Shown piece after piece: positions 33,595 to 42,427 of a stretch of DNA of 57,489 bases. The stretch spans positions 1-57,489 of the forward strand of contig DBTM01000082.1 in assembly GCA_002307055.1 (NCBI GenBank). Reading direction: 5' to 3'. This stretch comes from Clostridiales bacterium UBA1316 (lineage in GTDB: Bacteria > Bacillota > Clostridia > Oscillospirales > Oscillospiraceae). The notes beneath the pieces were generated by a model. It was not told where the DNA came from. It was given only the letters and a program-made list of their open reading frames with translations, and did not search any database. A program made the position numbers and the translations under genes. Positions within the stretch are counted from its first letter, which is position 1. Each line of letters begins with the position of its first letter.

Positions 33595-35109
33595 TTACCT
33601 CCAGTAACGGCTCAAATCGGTCTGAGCCTCGCTTAATATCATATTGAAATGGTCGTCAGATATACGCGTGAACGGTCTCGGTCCGTTCGGAAACACGATT
33701 ATATCGTTATCCCACAAGAACTTAAGAATAGGACGCTTTGCGAAACTCTTCACGAAAATGAACTTCAGGACAATCTGATTGCTTCTGTGTTGACGCCAGA
33801 ATTGCTCCAACTCATCATTCGTAAATACGCTCCTATTTTGGACATGGCTCATGTATTCTTCCCTTGAGGTGAAGCCGCTTATAGATTCTTCGACGATTGC
33901 GACAGATGTCAATACCGCCGTATGCCCCGCGTTGCCCTGTACACCAGTTCTGTAAAAAACAACAATATCGCCGGGCTGGATATTCCTCTCCGGTGCAAAT
34001 GATATGTAGACCTTTTGCAGTGCATAGCGGAACGGTGTTTTTGCCAGAAAATCGCTCTCGTTCTCATTCCGCAAAATAGAGTCCGGCAAAAGGGACGTGT
34101 GGTATTGCGGCAGGATCGGCAGGATAAACTTCTGCGTTCCGAAAACAAGGTTCGGAAAATTCTGCCGTGGAGAAAGTTCAGGGATATATTGCTTCATCTG
34201 CTTGGTAAGCACAGTTTCACCGGTGCTTGTTTTCACACCGTGTTTCTCAAAGCCCCATCGAGATAGCAACGAAGCGAGTGTCTCAAGATCCGGACGGTCT
34301 TCAAACAAAGTTACATATACTTCATCGACATTCCGCTCGATAGCGTTATCCATGATTATCTTTATAAACCGTTCTCCGAGCCGGAAACCGGTCGCGACGA
34401 CCTTGAAAGTGCCGACTTTCAAACGCCTCTTGGGTTGGAAGACGGGCGCGATATCAGTATAGTTTTCGTCCGCGCTCTCAGTCTTCAGATAAAGAAACCC
34501 AAGTAACTGCCCTGTGTCGTCCTGGCATATATAAGCATCCTCGTCACACTTGCGATTAAGCCAAGCGTCAAATCCGACATACGCATCCCGCAGACTGTCA
34601 AAGAAAGCGTTGCGCACATCGATTTTGCCGATTGTCGTCTTGCGTACCGCGAGAGCCTTATACTCAATGAGACCGGGATTTTCGCTTGTCGCAACGGTCA
34701 GGAAGGCGTTAATGGAGAGAACCTTATGCCCAAGCCCGAACAGTTCCGCTTTTCGCCGGAGCCGTTTATCTTCCGTAATAAGAAGGTCGACGCGCCCCTG
34801 ATAAACCTCGTTGAGTAAGGCTGTGTCAACCCTGTCGTTTTCGTTTTTATCGGTTGCAGCGGTGAAAACCGCCACTTGCTCGGCCATCGGTGCCTGCGTC
34901 TTCAGTTCCTGATACGCGTCGAGCTTGAGGGTCATAGCTTCTGCTGGGTCCGCATACTGATACTCAGCGATCTCTTTTTTGGTCAGCGGATGTATAAGTT
35001 TGTCATACTTCAGCTTATCAAGCCAGCGAAACAAATGGCCAATGCTGTAATTGGTCATTTTCTTATTCTCGCGGTAGATGATAATATTGGTATCCAGCAG
35101 AACCCTCAT
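33595..35109 (-). CDS. PIN-GNAT-EVE/ASCH-like fusion protein
   Basis: The product is 504 residues with three parts. (1) Residues 1-140 form a PIN-type nuclease fold: LLDTNIIIY (D6), E46/E49, NDRVDTALL and LLITEDKRL supply acidic metal ligands. (2) About 145-300 form a GNAT acetyltransferase-like part: GQLLGFLYLK, then TGFRLGERFIKIIMDNAIER as the acetyl-CoA-binding helix. (3) About 360-504 form an EVE/ASCH-like part (IQPGDIVVFYRTG, GHTAVLTSVAIVEE). The combination suggests an RNA-targeting toxin or defence effector with a modification and a recognition module; this is inference. GGAGG inside the end of the kinase gene drives the ATG at 35109. Confidence 0.78.
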   Translation of the reverse strand: MRVLLDTNIIIYRENKKMTNYSIGHLFRWLDKLKYDKLIHPLTKKEIAEYQYADPAEAMTLKLDAYQELKTQAPMAEQVAVFTAATDKNENDRVDTALLNEVYQGRVDLLITEDKRLRRKAELFGLGHKVLSINAFLTVATSENPGLIEYKALAVRKTTIGKIDVRNAFFDSLRDAYVGFDAWLNRKCDEDAYICQDDTGQLLGFLYLKTESADENYTDIAPVFQPKRRLKVGTFKVVATGFRLGERFIKIIMDNAIERNVDEVYVTLFEDRPDLETLASLLSRWGFEKHGVKTSTGETVLTKQMKQYIPELSPRQNFPNLVFGTQKFILPILPQYHTSLLPDSILRNENESDFLAKTPFRYALQKVYISFAPERNIQPGDIVVFYRTGVQGNAGHTAVLTSVAIVEESISGFTSREEYMSHVQNRSVFTNDELEQFWRQHRSNQIVLKFIFVKSFAKRPILKFLWDNDIIVFPNGPRPFTRISDDHFNMILSEAQTDLSRYWR

Positions 35110-35112
35110 GGC

Positions 35113-35644
35113 TTATCCTCCTACGTTAAGTAGCGCAGCGACATGATCCAGGTCTTCATCCGTAAACGCCATTCTATATATATCAAGCGGACATTTCAGC
35201 AGTTGGGCGATCCGCTCGCTTTGCTCCCGTTCTTTGTCTGATAGCGTGGAAACACTTTCTTCTGAATAGTCCTTGTCGTCGCGCCCCTTCAAATGTTCGA
35301 TGATAGTCTGAGTATCCGCCTCCAGCAAAACGATTCGGATGATGTTTAGCGCGTGGTATACGGACTCTGGCACTACTTCAACGCCGCTGTCGGAGTTGAA
35401 TATGCAGAAATATAATCTGTTCATATTGCTGATTGAGTTCCCGCACACGCTCGGCTAAGAGCACCTGATTGTTGTCCTTGTCGGCAACGGCTTTATTTGC
35501 GCCATATCGCTCGCCGTTTACCGCGCTGATCAGATCACCGGCCGAGAATGCCGGAATATGCAGCCGCTCAGACAAAGCTGAACACATGGTGCTTTTGCCA
35601 GTTCCGTAAACTCCCGCGATGAATATCGTTGAACCGTTCATCAT
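35113..35644 (-). pseudogene. P-loop kinase/AAA-type gene, frameshifted
   Basis: The first part (MMNGSTIFIAGVYGTGKSTM, then LHIPAFSAGDLISAVN) is a P-loop nucleotide-kinase-like start with Walker A GVYGTGKST. The second part is in another frame: FCIFNSDSGVEVVPESVYHA, then VLLEADTQTIIEHLKGRD. The break is near 35402-35412: the first frame ends at 35378 and the second continues to 35113. Protein logic expects something like LDGHFCIFN at the joint, so about 14 bases seem lost, perhaps between TTCTG repeats. A read through a programmed shift is less likely. It sits three bases before the PIN-fusion gene. Confidence 0.7.
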
Positions 35645-35771
35645 TGCACCTTCTTTTTCACCGTTAATAAGCCTGATCTTACTTTGATCCGGCGGCCTTG
35701 CCAATGCCAGTATCTTTTTTGATTCATCTATATCCAAATTCAGCCCAAAACAGGCAGCAATTGTACATAGG

Positions 35772-36140
35772 TCATTCTGTAAATTTAGCAGATCCACCGA
35801 CTCCAAAATATTTCTCGAAGAAGGCTTTTAGCTTATCAATTACTGTTTGCTTCTTCTTTGTACGGATACCACCGCCAAAATGGCTCACCGGCGGCATGAT
35901 TCTATCAATATCAGTGCCGACAGTCTTTATCTCGCCTTCTCGGAATGAGTTCTCTAAGAAAATGCGTGTTTCCTTCGGCTTCAGCTTCTCTTCCTGAATG
36001 AGTGCAACAAGGTCAAGCTCCCGCTGCAGGGCAACAAAGCCGTTCCATTCAATCATAACATCGTCCACATCATTGATTCCAGCAATAAACTTCCCGATTA
36101 ATTGTTTTTTACTGTGAAGCTCTGGATTTGCAACAATATT
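35772..36140 (-). pseudogene. Type I restriction HsdR C-terminal remnant (EcoR124-type)
   Basis: ANPELHSKKQLIGKFIAGIN, EEKLKPKETRIFLENSFREG and KTVGTDIDRIMPPVS with KKKQTVIDKLKAFFEKYFG match the extreme C-terminal domain of EcoR124I-like HsdR subunits. Only about 120 residues are left. The motor and nuclease domains are absent, and the N-terminal part of the open frame (to 36206) is unrelated read-through. It lies between the kinase pseudogene and a different HsdR remnant. Confidence 0.7.
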
Positions 36141-36180
36141 TACTTGAAAAACACTTCCTGAATATAAGACTTTTCGATGC

Positions 36181-37013
36181 CTACTGGTTCCCTGACCACA
36201 TCTCACACTGGTTAATAACGGTCTGGACTGCGTCTTCCATGCCTTCCGGCGGATACTTGTATTTCTTGAGCAGTCTTTTTACCATGCGGCGCATACCGGC
36301 ACGGGCGGATTCTTTCTTTTCCCAATCGACAGTTCGAGATTTACGCAACTCTTCGGTGAGTTCTTTGGTAATGGCGATTAGCTGGTCATTTGAATATACA
36401 TCTTTGACGGCTCCGGGTTGTGTTAGCGCATCGTAGAAAGCAAGCTCTTCATCCGTCAAGCCCATTGCATTGCCATTCTGATGAGCATTGGCAATGTCCT
36501 GTGCCATCTTCATCAGTTCAGCTATGACTTCCTCATTGGTCAAAAGACCGTTGAGATAGGACTTCACGATTTTATCAAGCATCTCGGAGAACTGATGTGA
36601 TTTTACGATGTTTGTTCTCTTGTAAGTTCTGACTTGTTCCGCAATTAGCTTTTTCAACAATTCAATAGAGAGGTTCTTCTCCGGCATCTTCGAGATTTCT
36701 TCCATAAACGCCGTATTGAAGAGGTTGAACTCCTTGTCAACATCTGCAAAAAGGTTTACCACTCCCTCACTCTGGACGCTCTGTTTCAAAAGTTCATTAA
36801 CTTGGGCGTTGATTTCCTTGAGTGAAATCGCGCCAGGTCGTTCAATCTTTACCAATACAGATCTGACGGTCTCGAAGTATGCCTCCTCTCGTCGCTCGGC
36901 GAGTGAAGCAAGGCTCTTTGACAGAGAAAATGCCTGACGCATCAAGTACGACTCGGTCAGATACTCTTTCTTTTTCTCTACCAATACAGGCGAGGAGAAA
37001 AAGTTCACACCTC
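36181..37013 (-). pseudogene. Type I restriction HsdR C-terminal remnant (DUF3387-type)
   Basis: About 277 residues from EYLTESYLMRQAFSLSKSL to the natural stop. GLTDEELAFYDALT, NDQLIAITKELTEELRKS, TVDWEKKESARAGMRRMVKR and LLKKYKYPPEG are the conserved DUF3387 C-terminal helical domain of HsdR. The nuclease and helicase domains are missing. Upstream of about 37014 the sequence belongs to an ABC transporter gene in the opposite direction, so a recombination junction removed the rest. The open frame to 37221 is an artefact of that junction. Confidence 0.8.
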
Positions 37014-37014
37014 G

Positions 37015-37293
37015 ACGATGACACATGAGTTTGATGATAAAGGGGTGATGCTCTCGGGCGGCGAGAAGCAAAAATTCGCGCTTGCGCGTCTTATGACCGG
37101 CACCTTTGGGCTGCTGCTTCTCGATGAACCGACCGCGGCGCTGGACCCGCTCGCCGAATACGAACTCAACAAGCTGGTCCTCGACCGTTCGCGCCCCGAG
37201 ACGACAATCGTTATCGCACACAGGCTCAGTACCATCCGCGACGCTGACAGAATTTATCTGATCGACGGCGGTACCTTACTTGACCTGATATAA
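37015..37293 (+). pseudogene. ABC exporter ATP-binding domain fragment
   Basis: About 92 residues: THEFDDKGVMLSGGEKQKFA (signature LSGGE), LLLLDEPTAALDPLAEYE (Walker B) and TTIVIAHRLSTIRDADRIYL (switch histidine) belong to the second half of an exporter-type ABC ATPase. Walker A and any membrane domain are absent. The C-terminus stops early (GGTLLDLI), so it is cut at both ends. It faces the HsdR remnant head-to-head at the 37014 junction. Confidence 0.85.
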
Positions 37294-37494
37294 TCCGGCA
37301 GTTCGAAGTTTCACCGTTGAAAAGAATTATATCTTCTTTATTTCACACATTTTCAAATAAACTCAGTAATAGCTTTGAAATTATTGTAGAGGCAATAGCC
37401 AAGCCGCATCTCTCACACACTCGCGAAATGCACGTCATATAGTCAATGTCTATGCTGTCCCTATGATGGGAATACTCAATCATCTCCCGTAATG
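37294..37494. other. Intergenic remnant, no gene seen
   Basis: Two hundred bases between the ABC fragment and the Fic gene stop. No coding frame, hairpin with T-run or repeat stands out. It is probably decayed sequence of the transporter locus. Confidence 0.4.
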
Positions 37495-38640
37495 CTATGT
37501 ATCCTTGCGCAATATTTTCAAATACTCTTCATACGCAAATACGCGGTTACGCGCCGTATTTGCAGCTACCTGCAAAACTCTAAGTTCAACAAGCTTGTTC
37601 ACAGCCGCAGATATTGTATTATAGCTGACGCTCAGTTCAGCGGAGGTGCGTTTTATGTCAATAATCGGATGCTGTTCGAGATAGTCAAACAACGCTCGGA
37701 CATTGTCTTTGCTACGGCTTGTCTTCGGAAGCCGTGCGACGTTTTCATCGTGCAGCACGGACAATCTCTCAATAGAACTGAGGGCATCACCTGCAGCGGC
37801 ACTTACAGCCTCCAAGAAGAAATTGACCCATTGCTCATAGTTGCCGTTTCGCCGGACCTCTCTGATACGGTCATAATATTCAATCTGATTCTTTTTAAGG
37901 AAATATGAGACATAGATCACCGGTTTGCTGAGAAGCCTTTGCTCCATCAGGTATAGGAGAATCAGGAGCCTGCCTATTCTTCCATTGCCGTCCAGGAACG
38001 GGTGTATGGTTTCGAACTGATAATGGATGAGCGCCGCTCTGATAAGAATGTCATATTCGCTGCTTTCATTTATATACTTTTCCAAGTCCGACATGGAGGA
38101 AATCATATCCTCCACATTTGGCGGAATATATCGGGCTTCTTTCAACGTACAGTTTTGCGGTCCGATCCAGTTCTGTGAAAGACGAAACTCCCCAGGATTC
38201 TTCTCCTGCCCTCGAACGCCTTCCAGCATTACCGCATGCGCCTCTCTGAGCAAGCGATTACAAATCGGCAGCGTTTTCAGACGTTCCAATGCAGATTGTG
38301 CTGCTTTGATGTAGTTGATGACATCGGATACATCCGTGTTCGTATTAACATCCAGTTCCGGGTCCAGCACATCATCAAGCGTACATTGTGTTCCTTCAAT
38401 CTGCGACGAAATCAAAGCTTCTTTTCTGACATACATCGAAACAAATAATTCTGTGCTCGGAATCAACTGAGAAGCGTTATCCAGCTTGGCGAGGCGGCGG
38501 TTTGCCTCGACTAGCAGCTTCAGCATCTCCGCATTTACTTCCAAAGCGGGTTCAGGCGGCAACGGAGCCGGACGAAATGATTGATACGCCGCCTCGCCGC
38601 TCATGTTGAGTGTATATTTTCCCGATCTGCTCAAAACCAT
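37495..38640 (-). CDS. Fic-family protein (class II, with C-terminal winged helix)
   Basis: The product is 381 residues. The Fic motif HPFLDGNGRIGR (H213) catalyses transfer of AMP or a similar group. The N-terminal SSQIEGT (S79, E82) is the autoinhibitory helix motif of class II Fic proteins. After the Fic core, IIDIKRTSAELSVSYNTISA followed by AVNKLVELRVLQ is a winged helix, so it may bind DNA and control itself. Such proteins often accompany type I restriction loci. The ATG at 38640 has AGGGAGAG directly before it; TTG at 38634 has better spacing. The target is unknown. Confidence 0.92.
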   Translation of the reverse strand: MVLSRSGKYTLNMSGEAAYQSFRPAPLPPEPALEVNAEMLKLLVEANRRLAKLDNASQLIPSTELFVSMYVRKEALISSQIEGTQCTLDDVLDPELDVNTNTDVSDVINYIKAAQSALERLKTLPICNRLLREAHAVMLEGVRGQEKNPGEFRLSQNWIGPQNCTLKEARYIPPNVEDMISSMSDLEKYINESSEYDILIRAALIHYQFETIHPFLDGNGRIGRLLILLYLMEQRLLSKPVIYVSYFLKKNQIEYYDRIREVRRNGNYEQWVNFFLEAVSAAAGDALSSIERLSVLHDENVARLPKTSRSKDNVRALFDYLEQHPIIDIKRTSAELSVSYNTISAAVNKLVELRVLQVAANTARNRVFAYEEYLKILRKDT

Positions 38641-38673
38641 CTCTCCCTAGTGCAAACTGAAATACTGCTTATA

Positions 38674-38745
38674 ATTATACCCCTTTATTTCAAGTACTCA
38701 ACCACTTTTTGAAATAATAACCGTCTCGTTACCGCATTATTTCAA
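38674..38745 (-). promoter_or_regulatory. Fic gene promoter with three TTATTTCAA sites
   Basis: On the minus strand TTGAGT (38701-38696), 16 bp, and TATAAT (38679-38674). TTATTTCAA occurs at 38685-38693 (inside the spacer), inverted at 38709-38717, and again at 38737-38745. The pair facing each other could bind a dimer, possibly the Fic protein's own winged helix. Confidence 0.65.
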
Positions 38746-38855
38746 AAAATCACGTGATTTAAACTCCCGGACAGTAATAGCTGTACTTTCCAGCAGCATA
38801 GGTCATATGTCTATTCCTGCCTCAGCAGCCAGCAAAAACCTTAAATCGAAATGTG

Positions 38856-38918
38856 ATACGCTCCCTCTTAAACAGACAGTAACAGGAACAAGGCTGTCAG
38901 GTTTAAAAGGGAGCGTAT
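38856..38918. repeat. Long imperfect hairpin
   Basis: Arms 38856-38879 and 38894-38918 (ATACGCTCCC…GACAG / CTGTC…GGGAGCGTAT) pair over about 23 bases with a short loop. No T-run follows on either strand, so it is not a standard terminator. It lies just downstream of the esterase gene, at the boundary with the island. Confidence 0.6.
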
Positions 38919-38958
38919 GTATGATTCACGATGACATGATGCGGCTCATGCCCAGCTT

Positions 38959-39903
38959 TTATCCGAGCGCTTTTTTCAGCCAGTCTAGCATGTGCTTGAT
39001 ATTCGCTTCGTCATTAAAGCGCATATCGCCGTGCGTGTAGCCTTCGAACTCTTCGTAATTGACGCGCGCTTTGCCGCAAACCGCCTCAATTTTTGCCGCG
39101 ATGCTGCGGGAGCACTGCACGGGCACCACTTCGTCCGCGGCGCCGCATTGGATGAAGGTCGGCGGCATTTTTGACGTAATCCAGGTCTCAGGAGCGGCAA
39201 AGTATGCCAGATTCAAGTTTTCCGGCGCGGGTACGCCTAAGTAAATATCCGCGAAGTTGTCCATTTTGAACTCTGTGCCGTCAGGCATTTTCATACCCGG
39301 TGTTTTCGCGGTAAATTCCGACTGCAGAACCAGATCGCCGACGCCAAACCAGTCCACAACAGCGGCAACCTCGTCGCTGACGTCCGCGAAGCCAAGCGAA
39401 TTGTCATAAAGCGCGGCGTTACCGGCGCTTGCCGCGGCGATAACAGAGTGATAGCCGCCCGCTGAGCCGCCCGCTGTGGCAAACCGTTTGGGGTCGAGCT
39501 TGTATTTCTCAGCGTTTGCCCTCAGATAACGGATAGCCGCCTTGTAGTCAAAAACAGCGTTGGGGAACAAGCCTTCCTTATTGTAGCCGCCGCCGGGCAG
39601 CGCGTTGCACAGGCGCTGTTCAACACTGACAACCGCAAAACCGTAAGGTATTGCTTCCATGTACGCTGCGACCTGTACATCGTTTTTCGCACCGCCCCAA
39701 AACGCGCCGCCGTGTATGGCGATGATCGTCGGGAATGGGCCGTTGCCCTCTTCAGGCAGGTAAATGTCAAGCTTGCGCATTGGGTGCGGTTTATCCGGCG
39801 TGTAATCCACGTCCAGCCACTTGCGGGTAATGAAATCGACATCCAGCAGGGGTAATGCAAATCCAACTGCATTTTCAGGCATTTTAAATTTTACGTAAGG
39901 CAT
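38959..39903 (-). CDS. Alpha/beta-hydrolase (carboxylesterase-like)
   Basis: The product is 314 residues. The oxyanion motif is HGGAFWGG, the nucleophile motif GGSAGG (S147). An acid in a PPTFIQCGAADEVVP-type strand and a final histidine in YTHGDMRF complete the triad. It belongs to the HSL/BD-FAE-type group, which cuts small esters, including acetyl or aryl esters of plant material. There is no signal peptide. AAGGAG precedes the ATG. It is a single gene with its own promoter (39935-39962). Confidence 0.88.
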   Translation of the reverse strand: MPYVKFKMPENAVGFALPLLDVDFITRKWLDVDYTPDKPHPMRKLDIYLPEEGNGPFPTIIAIHGGAFWGGAKNDVQVAAYMEAIPYGFAVVSVEQRLCNALPGGGYNKEGLFPNAVFDYKAAIRYLRANAEKYKLDPKRFATAGGSAGGYHSVIAAASAGNAALYDNSLGFADVSDEVAAVVDWFGVGDLVLQSEFTAKTPGMKMPDGTEFKMDNFADIYLGVPAPENLNLAYFAAPETWITSKMPPTFIQCGAADEVVPVQCSRSIAAKIEAVCGKARVNYEEFEGYTHGDMRFNDEANIKHMLDWLKKALG

Positions 39904-39934
39904 AATATTCTCCTTTTAAAATCTTATTGTTTTT

Positions 39935-39962
39935 ATTATACAAAATTATTATATAATTGCAA
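39935..39962 (-). promoter_or_regulatory. Promoter of the esterase gene
   Basis: On the minus strand TTGCAA (39962-39957), 16 bp, and TATAAT (39940-39935), about 30 bp before the ATG. Confidence 0.6.
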
Positions 39963-40131
39963 CACTCTTCGACACAATGTTTAATATCATATCGAGCTGT
40001 AAATATACAGTTTTCGTCAGAAAATATTACACGCGGCATCTGTTATTAATAATTGAATTACCTGGTAAATTATAGTACCATGTTAAATATATCAGCAAAA
40101 AAGGCAGGAGCTTTTTTGGGAGGTTGATCGA

Positions 40132-41043
40132 ATGGTACCGGTAAGCCAGATCCTCGGCTGGATCGGGGTTATTACGACGGTTGTGATCTCGAGCTTTTGG
40201 GCTTTTTGGGGTGCCAACGAAAACTTTCATGAAGGCTGGTATTCCGAGTCTCTCAGAGAAAACCTGCTGATGCTGATTTTTCAGTATATGCTTTTCACAA
40301 TTTTGTTTGTTGTCCTGGCCCTGATATCACTCCAATGGCCGCTTGCCGGACTCATACTTTATTTGCTTACCGGTGTTTTTTGTATCAGGTTTTTCTCGGG
40401 CGCTTCTTTTAGCGTGATTGGCTTGTTTGCCCTTATCCCTTTTGCGGCATTAGGTCTATTGTTTTATTTCGGCAGACCTCAGCCGATTGAATGGGCATGC
40501 TTCATAATAATTTTTATTCCGGTCATTATATTCGCGGTCATAACAATTCCGCAGGGCATAAAAGTATCAAAACGAATAGATGACAAAAATTACGGTGCCA
40601 GAACCGTCGCCGGTAACGGCATTACACTGGTCTGGGCACCCGAGGGGCCGGGTTGGCCGGACAGAGGTGTCGGTTGGCACGAGGCGCAGGATATTTGCCG
40701 CCGCCTTTCGGAGGACGGGCTTCATTTAATGGATACTGAGCAAAACTATTGGCGCTTGCCGACAGCGGACGAAGCCGTCCGCTCAATGATGCGGCATGGC
40801 GTTAATTCAGGCGGCCGATTGGAGGGCGGACATAACACGGCTGTTTATTCAAAAAAGCCGGACAAAGAAACGCCGTTATGGAAAAAGCATTCCAAAATTA
40901 TATATTACTGGACGGCAGATTCATCCTCAGCGAACAATAAGAAAGCGTATATCATCGTTTTTCACGGCGGTGTTTATGAAAAAATGAAAGAAGACCGATC
41001 CGGCAGTCTGTCCTTCAGAGCGGTAAAGAAGCCGGAATCCTGA
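40132..41043 (+). CDS. Membrane protein with DUF1566-like C-terminal domain
   Basis: The product is 303 residues. Five hydrophobic segments lie in residues 1-145. The following soluble domain (ITLVWAPEGPGWPDRGVGWH, YWRLPTADEAVRS, YYWTADSSSANNKKAYIIVF) has the WRLPT and YWTA blocks of DUF1566/Lcl-C-type domains, related to carbohydrate- or lectin-like folds. The function is unknown. GGGAGG is about eight bases before the ATG. A decayed lipoprotein gene follows 34 bases later. Confidence 0.75.
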   Translation: MVPVSQILGWIGVITTVVISSFWAFWGANENFHEGWYSESLRENLLMLIFQYMLFTILFVVLALISLQWPLAGLILYLLTGVFCIRFFSGASFSVIGLFALIPFAALGLLFYFGRPQPIEWACFIIIFIPVIIFAVITIPQGIKVSKRIDDKNYGARTVAGNGITLVWAPEGPGWPDRGVGWHEAQDICRRLSEDGLHLMDTEQNYWRLPTADEAVRSMMRHGVNSGGRLEGGHNTAVYSKKPDKETPLWKKHSKIIYYWTADSSSANNKKAYIIVFHGGVYEKMKEDRSGSLSFRAVKKPES

Positions 41044-41077
41044 AAAATAATAAAATTGCAGATTAAGAGTGAATTGA

Positions 41078-42111
41078 ATGCTCAATAAAAGAAAGCGTTC
41101 GCGTCTTGTGCTTACCGCGGTTATTCTTGTGCTTTTCGGTGGTTAACATCATGTAAATCAGGCGCTTCCAGTACTGCCGCCACTAGCGGGGCAACAAAAG
41201 AATCCGATCAAACGCAGACGGCAAACCTGCCGCAATACCGGATTCGCTATCAGCTCAGAGCTGCCTAAGATAAAGATGCGGGCGTTACATTTGGTCCCCT
41301 GGCAATTAACAATAAGCATATTGTTGTCGGCAGAGATGACTTCGGCGGGTCATGATATTGGGATGATACCGGCAAAATCCATTCATTTGGTCTTGTTAAC
41401 AAAGTATTCGACGGCGCCGCCATTTCGATCAACGACAGCAATTCGGTTATTGCTTTTAACGGCGGAGCTTGGGCTGACTTAAACGCGACAGAAATTATGA
41501 TGGAGCTTGACAACGGCAGCCGCCCGGTCCGAATCCTGAATTCGGGTATCGTCGTTGGAAATATATACGGCAATAATTATCCGGCATCTTTCGTTTCCAT
41601 TACCGACAGGAATCCAACCCTGCTGAAGGTGCCCGCTGGGTGGCTGCCCATTAAGGCGGGAATGCCTTTCACAGATGAGCCCTATTTTTCCATCCTCAGC
41701 GGCGGCATCAAGGCTGTGGCCTCCAATGGCGCGGCGGTCGGCTACAGGTACACCTCCGAAACACAAAAATCCCCGAAGCTGTATTACTGGTCGAATACGG
41801 TTGTAATGCCCGCAGAGGTCGCGCTGCCGTCGGATATCAATTTTGATAAAGGTAACTATTACCAAATAATCGGTGTCAACAGTAAGGGTGAAATCATTGC
41901 CAACTGGATAGCCGCGAGCGGAGAAAACAGATCCTACTATTACTCCGGTCCGGATGCGGTGCCTGTGCGTCTCACCGATGTTCAGGGCAGCGAAGCGACG
42001 AAATATATCACCCTTGCAGGTATCAATGACAACGGCGATATCGTTGTTCTGTTTGACGGCGGTTACTCATCCCCTGTTAAAACCTGCGCCATTATATCCT
42101 GCAAATCCTGA
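41078..42111 (+). pseudogene. HAF-repeat-like lipoprotein, decayed
   Basis: ATG at 41078 begins MLNKRKRSRLVLTAVILVLF, a signal peptide. It meets TAA after GG; the matching lipid cysteine CKSGAS follows at 41152 in a different frame. That frame has TAA at 41266 and TGA at 41353 before the last intact stretch (from 41497, starting MMELDNGSRPVRI). Repeats such as LAINNKHIVVGRDDFG, AISINDSNSVIAFNGGAW and IIGVNSKGEIIANWIAASG resemble HAF-type beta-propeller blades. One frameshift plus two stop codons make a functional product unlikely. Confidence 0.75.
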
Positions 42112-42149
42112 ATAAGATCTATATAAAATTCCTCTGCTGTTTTTCATAT

Positions 42150-42194
42150 AAAAAAAGCCCCTTCACATGACTCCAAAATTTCATGTGAAGGGGC
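42150..42194 (-). terminator. Terminator after the beta-roll lipoprotein gene
   Basis: GCCCCTTCACATGA (42157-42170) and TCATGTGAAGGGGC (42181-42194) form a perfect 14-bp stem. On the minus strand it is followed by TTTTTTTATATG. It sits just past the ancestral stop of the decayed 3' end. Confidence 0.9.
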
Positions 42195-42207
42195 GCATTG
42201 TTAGTCG

Positions 42208-42427
42208 CTACGACTGATATACGGCATTCCCTTCTGCATCATTGACGGTGATTTTTAAACATTTAAAACCGTAATCATTGTGTCTCCGGTGCCGAATTGA
42301 TAGACCACCTTACCGGCAGAATCCTTCAATGTCATGTTGCTGCCGCTGATTAAGTTTATTGTAAGCGTAACGTCGCCGGTTCCCCCGTTGATTGTGACTG
42401 TATCGATACCGGCAGTTCAACTGTATG
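42208..42427 (-). pseudogene. Decayed 3' end of the beta-roll lipoprotein gene
   Basis: Beyond the present stop at 42428, the repeat protein continues in other frames: VEDTMTYS, stop, TAGIDTVTINGGTGDVTLTI, ISGSNMTLKDSAGKVVYQFG, GDTMITVLN, then after another shift LKITVNDAEGNAVYQS with TAG at 42208. At least two frameshifts and one stop codon are needed. The terminator right after 42208 shows the original gene end. Confidence 0.7.

Noticed and set aside
35772..36206. Full 144-residue protein starting at 36206
   Set aside because: The first residues are read-through of the preceding HsdR end; HsdR similarity starts only near VANPELHSKK, so it is a remnant.
36181..37221. A single 346-residue minus-strand protein
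   Set aside because: Its first 70 residues are antisense to the ABC ATPase fragment (LSGGE and DEPT codons on the other strand); only the part up to about 37013 is HsdR-like.
32733..38640. Complete integrative element inserted at tRNA-Leu
   Set aside because: No integrase and no second copy of the tRNA 3' end were found within the window, so only an island with decayed content is claimed.
38856..38918. Terminator for the esterase gene
   Set aside because: The hairpin is long and strong but has no T-run on the minus strand, so it is listed as a hairpin of unknown role.
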